A DNA stretch of 64,000 nt from Paeniglutamicibacter terrestris (GTDB taxonomy: Bacteria; Actinomycetota; Actinomycetes; Actinomycetales; Micrococcaceae): NCBI RefSeq assembly GCF_012271785.1, contig NZ_JAAWVT010000004.1:124001-188000 (forward strand), in the 5' to 3' direction. Made by a program: the position numbers and the translations under genes. Below are positions 47,962 to 56,793 of the stretch, piece after piece (positions within the stretch are counted from its first letter, which is position 1; each line of letters begins with the position of its first letter). The notes under the pieces were generated by a model, which had not been told where the DNA came from, made no database searches, and was given only the letters and a program-made list of their open reading frames with translations.

Positions 47962-48867
47962 ATGTTCACTTCATCGCTCACCTGGCTGCCCGAAGAGCAA
48001 TGGCTCGCCTCGGCCGCTGCGCATCAGGTAAGAGCAAAACGCTTTGGTGAGCCCTTTACCGAGCGTCGAATGAAGCGGCAAAAGCATCCCATCGATGACT
48101 TCCTCTTCACTTATTACACGCAAAAGCCCGGACAGCTTTATCGCTGGCACCCAGGACCCGGCGTGGTTCTGGGTGGACAAGCTGCCCAAGAGCGCGAAAC
48201 TTGGAAGTTCTACCGCGAGGTGATTCACCCGCTGACCGGCGAGCGCGGCTTTACTGTGGATCTCGAGTCATTTGCTCAAGCCCGCACCGAGGCCGTCACC
48301 TTTGCCAACATCATCTTGGCTGGTACCGCAACCAGAGCCGCCAACTTTGCCTGCTTTGGCCTTCACGAATGGGCCATGGCCTACAAGTCGGGTGACAACG
48401 GGATTCGCCACGAGTACCTTCCCCTTCGACTTGGTGCGGCAGGAACCGACGCCGTGGTGGAAGAAAGCAAAATACGCTGCACGCATTTTGATGCGTTCCG
48501 TTTCTACACCCCAGAGGCAATACCGCTTAACGAGCTGACCCCAACCCGCGAAACCCAACGGGATCTTGAGCAGCCGGGATGTCTTCACGCCAACATGGAC
48601 CTCTATAAGTGGGCCTATAAGCTCACTCCCGCGGTTCCGAGCGAACTGGTCATGGACTGTTTTGAATTGGCGTGGGACATCCGCACCATGGACATGCAGG
48701 CATCACCCTACGACCTCGCCGATTGGGGACAGGAACCCATTCGCATCGAGACGCCGGCGGGGAAGGCCGAATATGTACGCCTGCAAAAGAAATTTGCCGA
48801 ACGCGCGGAGCTGCTGCGCCAACGATTGCTGAACGTTGCCCAAAGCGTCCCAGTGGCACAGACTTAG
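47962..48867 (+). CDS. Conserved actinobacterial protein, often labelled 3-methyladenine DNA glycosylase
   Basis: Encodes 301 residues from ATG 47962. Characteristic pieces are WLPEEQWLASAAAHQVRAKR, RQKHPIDDFLFTYY, RWHPGPGVVLGG, FACFGLHEWAMAYKS and HFDAFRFYTPEA. I recall this family being annotated as a DNA glycosylase in actinobacteria, but I see no helix-hairpin-helix or AlkA/MPG active-site motif, so the name is doubtful. The many conserved His and Trp residues suggest an enzyme. Confidence 0.55.
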   Translation: MFTSSLTWLPEEQWLASAAAHQVRAKRFGEPFTERRMKRQKHPIDDFLFTYYTQKPGQLYRWHPGPGVVLGGQAAQERETWKFYREVIHPLTGERGFTVDLESFAQARTEAVTFANIILAGTATRAANFACFGLHEWAMAYKSGDNGIRHEYLPLRLGAAGTDAVVEESKIRCTHFDAFRFYTPEAIPLNELTPTRETQRDLEQPGCLHANMDLYKWAYKLTPAVPSELVMDCFELAWDIRTMDMQASPYDLADWGQEPIRIETPAGKAEYVRLQKKFAERAELLRQRLLNVAQSVPVAQT

Positions 48868-48919
48868 AAAAGGCCGCCGACAGCAGGCCGTGGGTGATTT
48901 TTTGGGATGGGTGAAGAAC

Positions 48920-49381
48920 ATGCGGCAGCACCAACAGTTAATCGTTCCGGTACTGCTACTCGGTGCCGGTGTATTGCTGGCAGGATGCGCCAACGATGCC
49001 GGGCCCACCGGGACAACACCGAGCAGCCAGAGCACCGGAACTGAACTGTCGATTTCCATCAAGGCCGACGGTAAAACACAAAGCGCGCAGTACCACTTGT
49101 CCTGTTCAGGTTCCTCGTCGCTGGAGGCCAGCGACCACCCGCGGGCCGCGGAAGCCTGCCTCTTCTTAGCCGCCGAACCTCAAATGCTCACGCTGCCTAC
49201 CGATGACAACAACCGGGTCTGCACCATGCAATACGGCGGCCCGGCCACTGCGGAAGTCACCGGAACCGTCAAAGGACGTACCGTGGCGCGAACATTCAAT
49301 CTGAGTAATGGCTGCGGAATTGCCGACTGGACCGCGGCCCTGCCCCTGCTGGTTGAACGGCCGAACGGGCAGTCACAATAG
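48920..49381 (+). CDS. Lipoprotein with subtilisin inhibitor (SSI)-like domain
   Basis: Encodes 153 residues from ATG 48920; GTG 48911 is possible. The signal MRQHQQLIVPVLLLGAGVLL ends in a lipobox LAGC. The mature part resembles the Streptomyces subtilisin inhibitor family: YHLSCSG, HPRAAEACLFLA, NRVCTMQYGGPATAEVTGTV, FNLSNGCGIADW, with paired Cys. SSI proteins block secreted serine proteases. Being membrane-bound rather than free is notable. Whether the reactive loop is functional cannot be told from sequence alone. Confidence 0.65.
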   Translation: MRQHQQLIVPVLLLGAGVLLAGCANDAGPTGTTPSSQSTGTELSISIKADGKTQSAQYHLSCSGSSSLEASDHPRAAEACLFLAAEPQMLTLPTDDNNRVCTMQYGGPATAEVTGTVKGRTVARTFNLSNGCGIADWTAALPLLVERPNGQSQ

Positions 49382-49385
49382 ACGC

Positions 49386-50051
49386 CTAACCCTGAACGAG
49401 GTACCGGTGTTCGGGTCGACCACGACTTCCGTACGCCAATTCCAGGCGCAGCGATCCGGCTTGGACAAGATTGGCCAGGTAGCGCTGGGCCGTCGCGCGA
49501 GAAATTCCCACGGCGGTGACCACCTGCATCACCGTGGCTGGCTCCCCTGCCGCAGCCACCGCGGCGAGCACCGCTTGCTCGGTGGGAGTCACTGCAACAA
49601 CACCCGCATCTTCCCCCGCCAACAGGGCACGCTGCGCCCGATCAATCCCCTGCTGGTCAAGACCTGTCGCGCTCTCCAACTGCCTCCGGTAGCGGGCATA
49701 ACCGCGTAACCGGGCGGCGAGCATCTTCGGATCAAACGGCTTGACCAGATACCCCAGAGCACCGCGCCTGATGGCCGTGCGTACCGCGTCGACCTCGGTG
49801 GCAGCGGAGAGCACAAACGCATCCACGTCGAGGCTAGCGAGCAAGTCGAGCCCGGAACCCTGCGGCAGGTAAACATCCAACAGCAGGAGATCTGGTTTGC
49901 CCTCCGCCACGGCGCGGGGCACCATGCGGGCATCGTGAACGGGTGCCAAGGCACTGAATCCGGGGACATCATCCACGTATCCGGCGTGCAGAGCTGCTAC
50001 CCGGAAGTCGTCGTCAACCACCAGGACCTTGTAGTCAGTGCTCGGGTTCAT
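49386..50051 (-). CDS. Response regulator, CitB/DctR type
   Basis: Encodes 221 residues. The receiver domain has YKVLVVDDDFRVAALHAGYV and the phosphoacceptor Asp in DLLLLDVYLPQGSG, then SAATEVDAVRTAIRRGALGY. The C-terminal winged helix (GISRATAQRYLANLVQAGSL) is of the type paired with CitA/DcuS sensors. It overlaps the sensor gene by ATGA and likely activates the citrate transporter gene encoded divergently. Confidence 0.9.
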   Translation of the reverse strand: MNPSTDYKVLVVDDDFRVAALHAGYVDDVPGFSALAPVHDARMVPRAVAEGKPDLLLLDVYLPQGSGLDLLASLDVDAFVLSAATEVDAVRTAIRRGALGYLVKPFDPKMLAARLRGYARYRRQLESATGLDQQGIDRAQRALLAGEDAGVVAVTPTEQAVLAAVAAAGEPATVMQVVTAVGISRATAQRYLANLVQAGSLRLELAYGSRGRPEHRYLVQG

Positions 50052-51769
50052 CGTTCAAAACTCCTTAAAGTGGTTGACGCATCGGCGGAAAGTACCCCGG
50101 GCAGGCGTGCGGCAAATACCGCGCCCGACGAAGTGCCCGCGGGGTGGGCGGTCGCCTCTTGTGCGGAAGTTCCGCCCGGGTCGGCGATCCAGACTTCTCC
50201 GCCGCGGGTGCGTGCCAGTCGGCGGACCAGCGGTAGCCCCACACCGTGACCGTGTTCGGGGGCATCTGGCACCGATGCGGTGCTGACTCCCTCGGCAAAA
50301 ACATCGAGTCCCGGGGCCACACCCGCCCCGGAATCGGCGACTGCCAGGTGCAATGTGGAGCCCTCGGAGAGCAGGTCCACTTCCACCCAGCGCGGGGCCG
50401 GACCCTCCACCGCCGCACGCAGCGCATTGTCAATGAGGTTGCCAAGCACCGCCGTGGCGTCTTGAGCATCCAGCAGGCTCCCGTACAGCGCACTGGCATC
50501 ACCCACGCGCAACACCACGCCCCGCTCGTAGGCCTGGACACCCTTGGCACCCAAGAAAGCCCGCAGATAGGTATCCTCGATCGCGGCCAAGTTCTGCACC
50601 GGCTCACGCACCGGACCAGACTCGATGACCTCACCGAGGTAGTCGAGCGCCTCGTCCACGTCCCCGTGGTGCAGTAGCCCGGAAATGGTGTGCAGCCGGT
50701 TGGCGAACTCGTGGCGTTGGGCGCGCAGGGCCGACGCCATGGTCTCCACCGCATCGAGTCGTGAGCCAAGGGTTTCGATAGTCGTGACGTCACGCAACAG
50801 CACCACCTGTCCGAGATTAATTCCGTCACGGCGCACCGGGTGGATGGTGGCCACCAGCGCCGCTTGCTCCGTTTCCAGCCGCAGGGTTCGCGGCCGGGCT
50901 TCGGTGAGCGCTGACACCAGCGCCGTGGGCAGTTGCGCATCGGTAAAGGGCAGTCCGATGATGTCGCCGGTCTCGTTTCGATGCGGCAGCCCCAGCATGA
51001 TGCGCGCGGCACGATTGCGCACGCTGACGCGCCCGTCCGGACCGATCCCGATGACCCCATCAAGTACTCCGTACAGCACGGCATCGCGATCACGCAGCAG
51101 CTGAGCCATTTCCGCCGGTTCCAGCCCGAGTGTCTGTGCTTTGAGTCGGCGCACCAACCAGCGGGTGGCCAACGCCGAAAGCCCCAGGGCACCAAGTCCG
51201 AAGCCCAGCACCCACAGGGCCGCCACCCGCAGCAGGGCGGCAAGTTCCTGCCCGCCGACCCCGACGCTGACCTCGCCAACAACGGTGTTGGTGGAGCCCG
51301 GCGCGAACACCGGGACCTTGGCGCGCACCGATTCACCCAATGTTCCGTGTTCGCGCGAGACATCTTCGGCACCGGAGAGCGCCACCGGGTCCGTGGAGAC
51401 CCGCTGGCCCAGCAAGGCGGGGTTCGGGTGGGAGAGCCGGATGCCGCGGTCCTCGGTCACGACCACGAAGAACGCACCGGTACGATTCCGTACCGCCTCG
51501 GCTGCCAATTGCACCGGGCCGGTGCGTAGCGCAATGGGGTCAAGCCCGTCGCCCGCGGCCAATTTTTGGACCTCCGCTTGCAGCTGGGGGTCCGCCGCCA
51601 GGGTGCGGGCGATGGCGAGGGCACGTTCCTGAGCTTGCTCATCAACACGCTGGACCGTTGCCCACATGGCGCCGCCCGCAGCGATCAGGATCATCAAACC
51701 CACCACCGCGAATTGCAGGCTCATAATGCGGGAGGCGAATCCGCGCGCGGGTTTGTGATCGTGGGGCAT
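50048..51769 (-). CDS. Sensor histidine kinase, CitA/DcuS type
   Basis: Encodes about 573 residues from ATG 51769, with ATG 51799 also possible. Membrane segments flank an outside PAS-like (CitAP) sensor, residues 45-175, with RGIRLSHPNPALLGQRVSTD as the ligand-site signature. A second segment (LWVLGFGLGALGLSALA), a cytoplasmic PAS domain, the phosphoacceptor box RAQRHEFANRLHTISGLLHH and an ATPase with NLIDNALRAA and HGHGVGLPLVRRLA follow. It probably senses external citrate or a related tricarboxylate. Confidence 0.9.
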   Translation of the reverse strand: MPHDHKPARGFASRIMSLQFAVVGLMILIAAGGAMWATVQRVDEQAQERALAIARTLAADPQLQAEVQKLAAGDGLDPIALRTGPVQLAAEAVRNRTGAFFVVVTEDRGIRLSHPNPALLGQRVSTDPVALSGAEDVSREHGTLGESVRAKVPVFAPGSTNTVVGEVSVGVGGQELAALLRVAALWVLGFGLGALGLSALATRWLVRRLKAQTLGLEPAEMAQLLRDRDAVLYGVLDGVIGIGPDGRVSVRNRAARIMLGLPHRNETGDIIGLPFTDAQLPTALVSALTEARPRTLRLETEQAALVATIHPVRRDGINLGQVVLLRDVTTIETLGSRLDAVETMASALRAQRHEFANRLHTISGLLHHGDVDEALDYLGEVIESGPVREPVQNLAAIEDTYLRAFLGAKGVQAYERGVVLRVGDASALYGSLLDAQDATAVLGNLIDNALRAAVEGPAPRWVEVDLLSEGSTLHLAVADSGAGVAPGLDVFAEGVSTASVPDAPEHGHGVGLPLVRRLARTRGGEVWIADPGGTSAQEATAHPAGTSSGAVFAARLPGVLSADASTTLRSFER

Positions 51770-51983
51770 GAAACCAAGTGTAAGACCCCCACCGAACATG
51801 CTGGGCTTTATGAGCAAAAAAGGATTTAGGGGAAGAACTCCTCTTTGTGGGCACAACCACACCGCCGTGATGCGCGCCACGTAACGTGAGTATCCGCGGA
51901 TCAACAGGTGGCCGAGGTAGCCCGCCTGCAAACATCGCCCCACATCATTCACGCAGAACGCATCACCTAGAAGGAGACCCCCC

Positions 51984-53405
51984 ATGCTCGTAGCACTCGG
52001 GTTCCTGATGGTGGCCACCTTTATGGCCCTCATCATGACAAAACGTATGACACCGTTGCTGGCACTGATCATCGTGCCGACGGTCTTCGGCCTGTTCGCC
52101 GGCGCCGGCCTGGGGATCGGCGACATGGTGATGGAGGCCGTGAAGTCGATGTCCTCCACCGCCGCCCTGCTCATGTTCGCCATCATGTACTTCGGCATCA
52201 TGATCGACGTGGGTCTCTTCGACAAGCTGGTTGATGGCATCTTGCGCTTGGTCGGCAACGACCCGGCCAAGGTGGTGCTCGGCACCGCGCTGCTGACCGG
52301 ATTGATCTCCCTGGACGGCGACGGCTCCACCACCTTCATCGTTGTGACTGCCGCACTGCTGCCGATCTACCAGCGTTTGGGCATGAGCCCGGTGGTGCTG
52401 ACCTGTGTTGCCGGTCTGACCAACGGCACCCTGAACATCGTTCCGTGGGGTGGCCCAACAGCCCGCGCCGCGGCCGCACTGCACGTGGATGCTTCCGCCG
52501 TCTTCGTCCCGATGATCCCGGCTCTGGCCGTGGGACTTGTTGTCGTTTTCGCCTTCGCCTGGGCCATGGGCGTCTCCGAGCGCAAGCGCCTGCAGCGCGA
52601 AGATCCGCTGCGCTGGGGTCCGGGCTCGGTCATGACCGCTCCGTCGGGCTCAAAGGGCTCGACCAACACCAAGACCCCCAGCGGTGGACGCGGCGTTGCG
52701 CTGCTGGAAAAGGTTGCCGTCCGCGGCGATGGCACCGAACCCGTCACCATGAATGGCACCGCGCTGGATCCGAACCGCGAGACCCTGCGTCCGAAGCTGT
52801 TCTTCTTCAACTTGGCCATGACCGTGGCCATCATGGTGCTGCTGGTTCTGGACTTGCTGCCACTGTCCTACCTGTTCATGATCGGCACCGCCGTCGCCCT
52901 GCTGGTGAACTTCCCCCGCATTTCCGATCAGGCCAAGATGATTGCCTCGCACTCCTCCGAGGTCATCGCCGTGGTCTCCATGGTGTTGGCCGCAGCGGTA
53001 CTCACCGGCGTGCTCTCGGGCACCGGCATGGTTGATGCGATGAGCGCCTGGTTGGTCGATGTCATCCCGACCTCGATGGGCCCGTACTTGGCCATCCTCA
53101 CCGGCATCATCTCGATCCCGGCCACGTTCTTCATGAGCAACGACGCGTTCTACTTCGGCATCCTGCCGGTACTCACCGAGGCCGGCGCCCACTACGGCAT
53201 CCCCGCCGTGGACATGGCCCGCGCCTCGATCACCGGCCAGCCGGTGCACATGCAGTCCCCGCTGGTTCCCGCCATCCTGTTGCTGGTCTCGATGTCCCGC
53301 GTGGACCTGGGCGATCACCACAAGAAGGTCCTCTGGCGCGCACTGATCGTTTCCCTGGTCATGCTGGCCACGGGCGTACTCATCGGTGCCATCGGTATCG
53401 GCTAA
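51984..53405 (+). CDS. CitMHS-family citrate transporter
   Basis: Encodes 473 residues; AAGGAG precedes ATG 51984. About 12 membrane segments include LISLDGDGSTTFIVVTAALL and TNGTLNIVPWGGPTARAAAA, both diagnostic for CitM/CitH symporters that take up metal-citrate complexes with protons. A 60-residue cytoplasmic loop (residues 215-270, Ser/Gly-rich) lies mid-protein. The divergent two-component genes are likely regulators. The 214-base gap between them should hold both promoters. Confidence 0.92.
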   Translation: MLVALGFLMVATFMALIMTKRMTPLLALIIVPTVFGLFAGAGLGIGDMVMEAVKSMSSTAALLMFAIMYFGIMIDVGLFDKLVDGILRLVGNDPAKVVLGTALLTGLISLDGDGSTTFIVVTAALLPIYQRLGMSPVVLTCVAGLTNGTLNIVPWGGPTARAAAALHVDASAVFVPMIPALAVGLVVVFAFAWAMGVSERKRLQREDPLRWGPGSVMTAPSGSKGSTNTKTPSGGRGVALLEKVAVRGDGTEPVTMNGTALDPNRETLRPKLFFFNLAMTVAIMVLLVLDLLPLSYLFMIGTAVALLVNFPRISDQAKMIASHSSEVIAVVSMVLAAAVLTGVLSGTGMVDAMSAWLVDVIPTSMGPYLAILTGIISIPATFFMSNDAFYFGILPVLTEAGAHYGIPAVDMARASITGQPVHMQSPLVPAILLLVSMSRVDLGDHHKKVLWRALIVSLVMLATGVLIGAIGIG

Positions 53406-53438
53406 ATCCGGGTCGTCACCACCTAGGCACCACACTCA

Positions 53439-53478
53439 AGCGGGGCTGTACGCCAAAAGCGTACGGCCCCGCTTTGTG
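53439..53478 (+). terminator. Terminator after the citrate transporter
   Basis: AGCGGGGCTGTACGC pairs with GCGTACGGCCCCGCT (53439-53453, 53459-53473) with one mismatch region and a CAAAA loop, followed by TTGTG. A strong hairpin, although the T-run is short. Confidence 0.8.
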
Positions 53479-53561
53479 CGCCGTCGTGAGGTGTCACAGA
53501 ACCTGCGCGAAACACGGGTGTGGGAAAATGGTTATACACAAACTACAAAGGGGACACAACC

Positions 53562-55133
53562 ATGGATTTCCTGCTACTACTGGTCGGCCTGCTCTTTGGG
53601 ACCGTGCTGGTGGTCGGGCTGGGAGAACGAATCCGGTTGCCGTACCCCATATTGATGCTGGTTTTCTCCGCGGCGGCGGCATTTTTGCCGTTCATTCCCG
53701 AGATCCACATCAATCCCGAGCTGATCCTCCCACTCTTCTTGCCGCCGCTGCTTTTTGCCGCGGCACAACGCAGTTCCTGGTCAATTTTCCGTTTACGTTG
53801 GCGCTCCCTGGTCCTGCTGGCGGTCTTGCTGGTGGCGGCCACCGCAACCGTGGTGGCGGGAATCTCCTGGGCGCTGATCCCGGCACTGGGCTTGCCGGCC
53901 GCCATCGCGCTGGGCGCCATCGTTGCTCCACCGGACCCGGTGGCCGTGGAAGCGGTGGCCAGCAAGGTGAAGATGCGGCGCAAGCTCATCAACGTGTTGC
54001 AAACCGAGGGCCTTTTTAACGACGCCATGGCCATCGTGATCTTCCAGGCGGCAGTCGCCGCGGCGGTCAGTGGCGGAGAGGTCGGCTTTGAGGTCGTCCC
54101 GCGCTTCCTCATCGGAGCTGCCGGAGCCATCGTCCTGGGTCTGGCGATGGCCTGGCTGGTCGGGGCGCTGAACCGTTTTGTCCCCAACCTGGTGGCACGT
54201 TCGGCCACCACACTGGTGGCGCCCTATGCCGTCTATCTGCTGGCCGAAGAGCTGCACTTCTCCGGCGTGATCGCGGTCGTGGTCACCGCCCTAGAATTGG
54301 GCCGCCGCGCCCGCCCGCAGGACTCCGAGGAACGCCTCACCCGCACCGCATTCTGGGACGTGGTGGAGCTACTGACCACCGGTGTCGCCTTCGGCCTAGT
54401 CGGCATCGAAATGCGCTACGTCATTCAGGATGAGGGCGCGAACCTCTTCACCTTTATCCCCGGAATCGTGGCCATCTGCGTCGCCGTTGTCCTCGTCAGG
54501 TTCTTCTGGATGATGGCGATGTACAAGATCGGCGGCACCGAGCGGAAAAATAAGACCCCGGGGTCGCTGAAGGAAGTCCTGGTGCTCACCTGGTGCGGCA
54601 TGCGCGGGTTAGCAACGCTGGCACTAGCACTGGCACTGCCCACCACCATGACCAATGGACAGCCCCTGGAGGGTCGCAACTTTGTGGTGGCCTGCGCCTG
54701 CGCGGTGCTTGTCACCACGCTGGTGGTCCCCGGCCTGACGCTGCCGGCTCTGATGCGGGCCCTGAAGTTGCCCAACGATCATGCCGCCGAGGAAAAGGCC
54801 GAGCGCAAACTCGCCATCCGGGCGGAGAAGGTCGCACTGGAGGCCATGAAGCGCTCAAAGTCCGCCTCCGCCCTGCCACAGAAGCGCCGTGAGGCCTTGG
54901 CCCGCCGAATGTCCTCGCTACACACCATTTTGGCAACCGACCTGGAAAACGATCCGGAGAAGATGCTGCGGATCAAGCAGATCCTCACCACGATGGACGA
55001 TGTGCAGCGCGAGGCATTAAATGCCGCCCGTGGCGACATGCTCAAGGCGCGCAACGAACCCGGAAACGACCCGGAACTGGTGGACCGGGTGCTACGTCGC
55101 CTGGATCTGCGCACCGTCACGCTGGATCGCTAG
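53562..55133 (+). CDS. CPA1-family Na+/H+ antiporter
   Basis: Encodes 523 residues from ATG 53562, with AAAGGGG upstream. Twelve or so membrane segments contain PPLLFAAAQRSSW, the ion-site pattern LGAIVAPPDPVAVEAVASKV and LQTEGLFNDAMAIVIFQAAV (Asn-Asp pair), and TWCGMRGLATLALALALP, all typical of NhaP/NHE proteins. A 100-residue cytoplasmic C-terminal tail is helical and charged. It exports sodium in exchange for protons and helps pH and salt balance. Confidence 0.9.
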   Translation: MDFLLLLVGLLFGTVLVVGLGERIRLPYPILMLVFSAAAAFLPFIPEIHINPELILPLFLPPLLFAAAQRSSWSIFRLRWRSLVLLAVLLVAATATVVAGISWALIPALGLPAAIALGAIVAPPDPVAVEAVASKVKMRRKLINVLQTEGLFNDAMAIVIFQAAVAAAVSGGEVGFEVVPRFLIGAAGAIVLGLAMAWLVGALNRFVPNLVARSATTLVAPYAVYLLAEELHFSGVIAVVVTALELGRRARPQDSEERLTRTAFWDVVELLTTGVAFGLVGIEMRYVIQDEGANLFTFIPGIVAICVAVVLVRFFWMMAMYKIGGTERKNKTPGSLKEVLVLTWCGMRGLATLALALALPTTMTNGQPLEGRNFVVACACAVLVTTLVVPGLTLPALMRALKLPNDHAAEEKAERKLAIRAEKVALEAMKRSKSASALPQKRREALARRMSSLHTILATDLENDPEKMLRIKQILTTMDDVQREALNAARGDMLKARNEPGNDPELVDRVLRRLDLRTVTLDR

Positions 55134-55148
55134 CCGGGCACGCAGGCG

Positions 55149-55170
55149 GCGGGAGCGTATTCCCGCTTTC
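55149..55170. terminator. Small terminator between convergent genes
   Basis: GCGGGA and TCCCGC (plus a G-T pair) around a CGTA loop are followed by TTTC. It lies between the antiporter stop and the end of the leftward YchJ-like gene. Confidence 0.6.
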
Positions 55171-55182
55171 TCGCGCCGCGAG

Positions 55183-55587
55183 TTAGTCGGCGGCGTCGAG
55201 GTAGTACCAGCGGCCATTCGCGCGCACAAAGGAGCTGACCTCGTGCTGGGCTCCGGTTTTTTTCCCCTGCTTGTAGCGCGCGATGAATTCGACAACACCG
55301 GTGCTATCAAAGGGCCCCCCGGCCTCGGTGTTCACGATCTCCAGCGAGCGCCACACCATGTCCGTATCCAGCTCCAGCTCCGCGGGGCGGGTGTCCTGGA
55401 ACCAGGTGGCCAGCAGATAATCGGGTCGATTCGCGGCGAACGCGCTGAACCGTGAACGCATCAGCGTCTCGGCGGTGCCCGGCCATAGGGGGACCTCCGG
55501 GTCATTAAAGCCCTGGTGATATCGCCCACAGCACGATGAATAGGTTTCCCCGGAATTGCAGGGGCAGCGGGTGTCTTTGTGCATCAA
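55183..55587 (-). CDS. YchJ-like SEC-C motif protein (UPF0225)
   Basis: Encodes 134 residues. The N-terminal SEC-C zinc motif is CPCNSGETYSSCCGRYHQG. The NTF2-like part has LMRSRFSAFAANRPDYLLAT and ends GRWYYLDAAD. The family is widespread and its exact biochemical role is unsettled. It stands alone, divergent from the pur genes. Confidence 0.9.
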   Translation of the reverse strand: MMHKDTRCPCNSGETYSSCCGRYHQGFNDPEVPLWPGTAETLMRSRFSAFAANRPDYLLATWFQDTRPAELELDTDMVWRSLEIVNTEAGGPFDSTGVVEFIARYKQGKKTGAQHEVSSFVRANGRWYYLDAAD

Positions 55588-55786
55588 CCCAGCTTATGCG
55601 TCGTACGGAAGGGCAAAATACCCGGCAGTAGCGTCGTTGCGAGTCGCTGCGAAACCCGACACAAAATCAGTGGATCGTTTCCGTGCCGGTAGACTGGGCA
55701 AGCAAGCTCGCGGAACGCCCCCACCCTTGGCGTGAGACGGCACGTCCGCGGGCGATTAACCACCCCTCGCGCACAGGAGTCACCGG

Positions 55787-56038
55787 ATGCCCCGGATCGT
55801 TGTTGATGTTATGCCCAAGCCCGAAATCCTTGACCCGCAGGGCAAGGCCATCGTTGGCGCACTTCCCCGACTTGGTTTCACCGCTTTTAGCCAGGTCCGT
55901 CAGGGCAAGCGCTTCGAATTGACCGTTGACGGCGAGGTCACCGAGGAAATCTTGGCTCAGGCTCGCGAGGCGGCCGAAAAGCTGCTCTCCAACCCGGTCA
56001 TCGAAGACGTTGTTAACGTCGAGGTTGTCGCAGACTAA
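55787..56038 (+). CDS. purS: Phosphoribosylformylglycinamidine synthase subunit PurS
   Basis: Encodes 83 residues; AGGAG lies 9 bases before ATG 55787. It has the PurS fold signature [20 protein letters not shown] and [13 protein letters not shown]. It joins PurQ and small PurL in the complex that makes FGAM from FGAR, glutamine and ATP in purine synthesis. The TAA overlaps the ATG of purQ by one base. Confidence 0.97.
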   Translation: MPRIVVDVMPKPEILDPQGKAIVGALPRLGFTAFSQVRQGKRFELTVDGEVTEEILAQAREAAEKLLSNPVIEDVVNVEVVAD

Positions 56039-56793
56039 TGAGCGCAACCGAACTCCCCCTGATCGGCGACTACTCGACGCCCGCCGCCGCACTCTCCGGC
56101 GCTCGCATCGGTGTTGTCACGTTCCCAGGCACCCTTGATGACCGCGATGCGGCACGCGCCATCCGCATGGCCGGCGCCGAAGCGGTGTCCCTGTGGCACG
56201 GCGATGCCGACCTGTCCAACGTTGACGCCGTGGTGATCCCCGGCGGATTCTCCTATGGTGACTACCTACGCGCCGGCGCCATCGCGCGCTTCGCACCGAT
56301 GATGTCAAAAATCGTTGATGCAGCGAATTCCGATGCCAAGCTGCCCGTGCTGGGCATCTGCAACGGTTTCCAGATCCTCACCGAATCGCACCTTTTGCCG
56401 GGCTCGATGATCAAGAATGATCACCTGAAGTTCCTGTGCCGTGATCAGGTGCTGCGCGTAGAAAACAACACCACCGCCTGGTCCAACCAGTACGCTCAGG
56501 GTGAGGAAATCACCATCGTGCTCAAGAACCAGGACGGCCAGTACGTGGCCGACGAGAAGACCCTTGACGCCCTCGAGGCCGAGGGCCGTGTGGCGTTCAG
56601 CTACGTGGGCTGGAACCCGAACGGTTCACGCCGCAACATCGCCGGCATCACCAATGCCGCGGGCAACGTGGTGGGCCTCATGCCGCACCCGGAGCACGCA
56701 GTGGAGGCCGGTTTCGGCCCCGACCACACCGGAACCGACGGACTGGGTTTCTTCACCTCCGTCTTGACCCACCTTGTTGGAGGCCAGAAGTGA
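56038..56793 (+). CDS. purQ: Phosphoribosylformylglycinamidine synthase subunit PurQ
   Basis: Encodes 251 residues. A class I glutamine amidotransferase with the nucleophile Cys in [16 protein letters not shown] and the His-Glu pair in MPHPEHAVE. It supplies ammonia from glutamine to PurL. About 20 extra residues at the N-terminus ([16 protein letters not shown]) precede the usual start [14 protein letters not shown]. The end overlaps the purL GTG. Confidence 0.96.
   Translation: MSATELPLIGDYSTPAAALSGARIGVVTFPGTLDDRDAARAIRMAGAEAVSLWHGDADLSNVDAVVIPGGFSYGDYLRAGAIARFAPMMSKIVDAANSDAKLPVLGICNGFQILTESHLLPGSMIKNDHLKFLCRDQVLRVENNTTAWSNQYAQGEEITIVLKNQDGQYVADEKTLDALEAEGRVAFSYVGWNPNGSRRNIAGITNAAGNVVGLMPHPEHAVEAGFGPDHTGTDGLGFFTSVLTHLVGGQK

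Noticed and set aside
51770-52339. N-terminal extension of the CitA-type kinase frame by 190 residues
   Set aside because: The extension runs antisense through the divergent promoter region and the start of the citrate transporter gene. The sensor's first membrane segment begins after ATG 51769.
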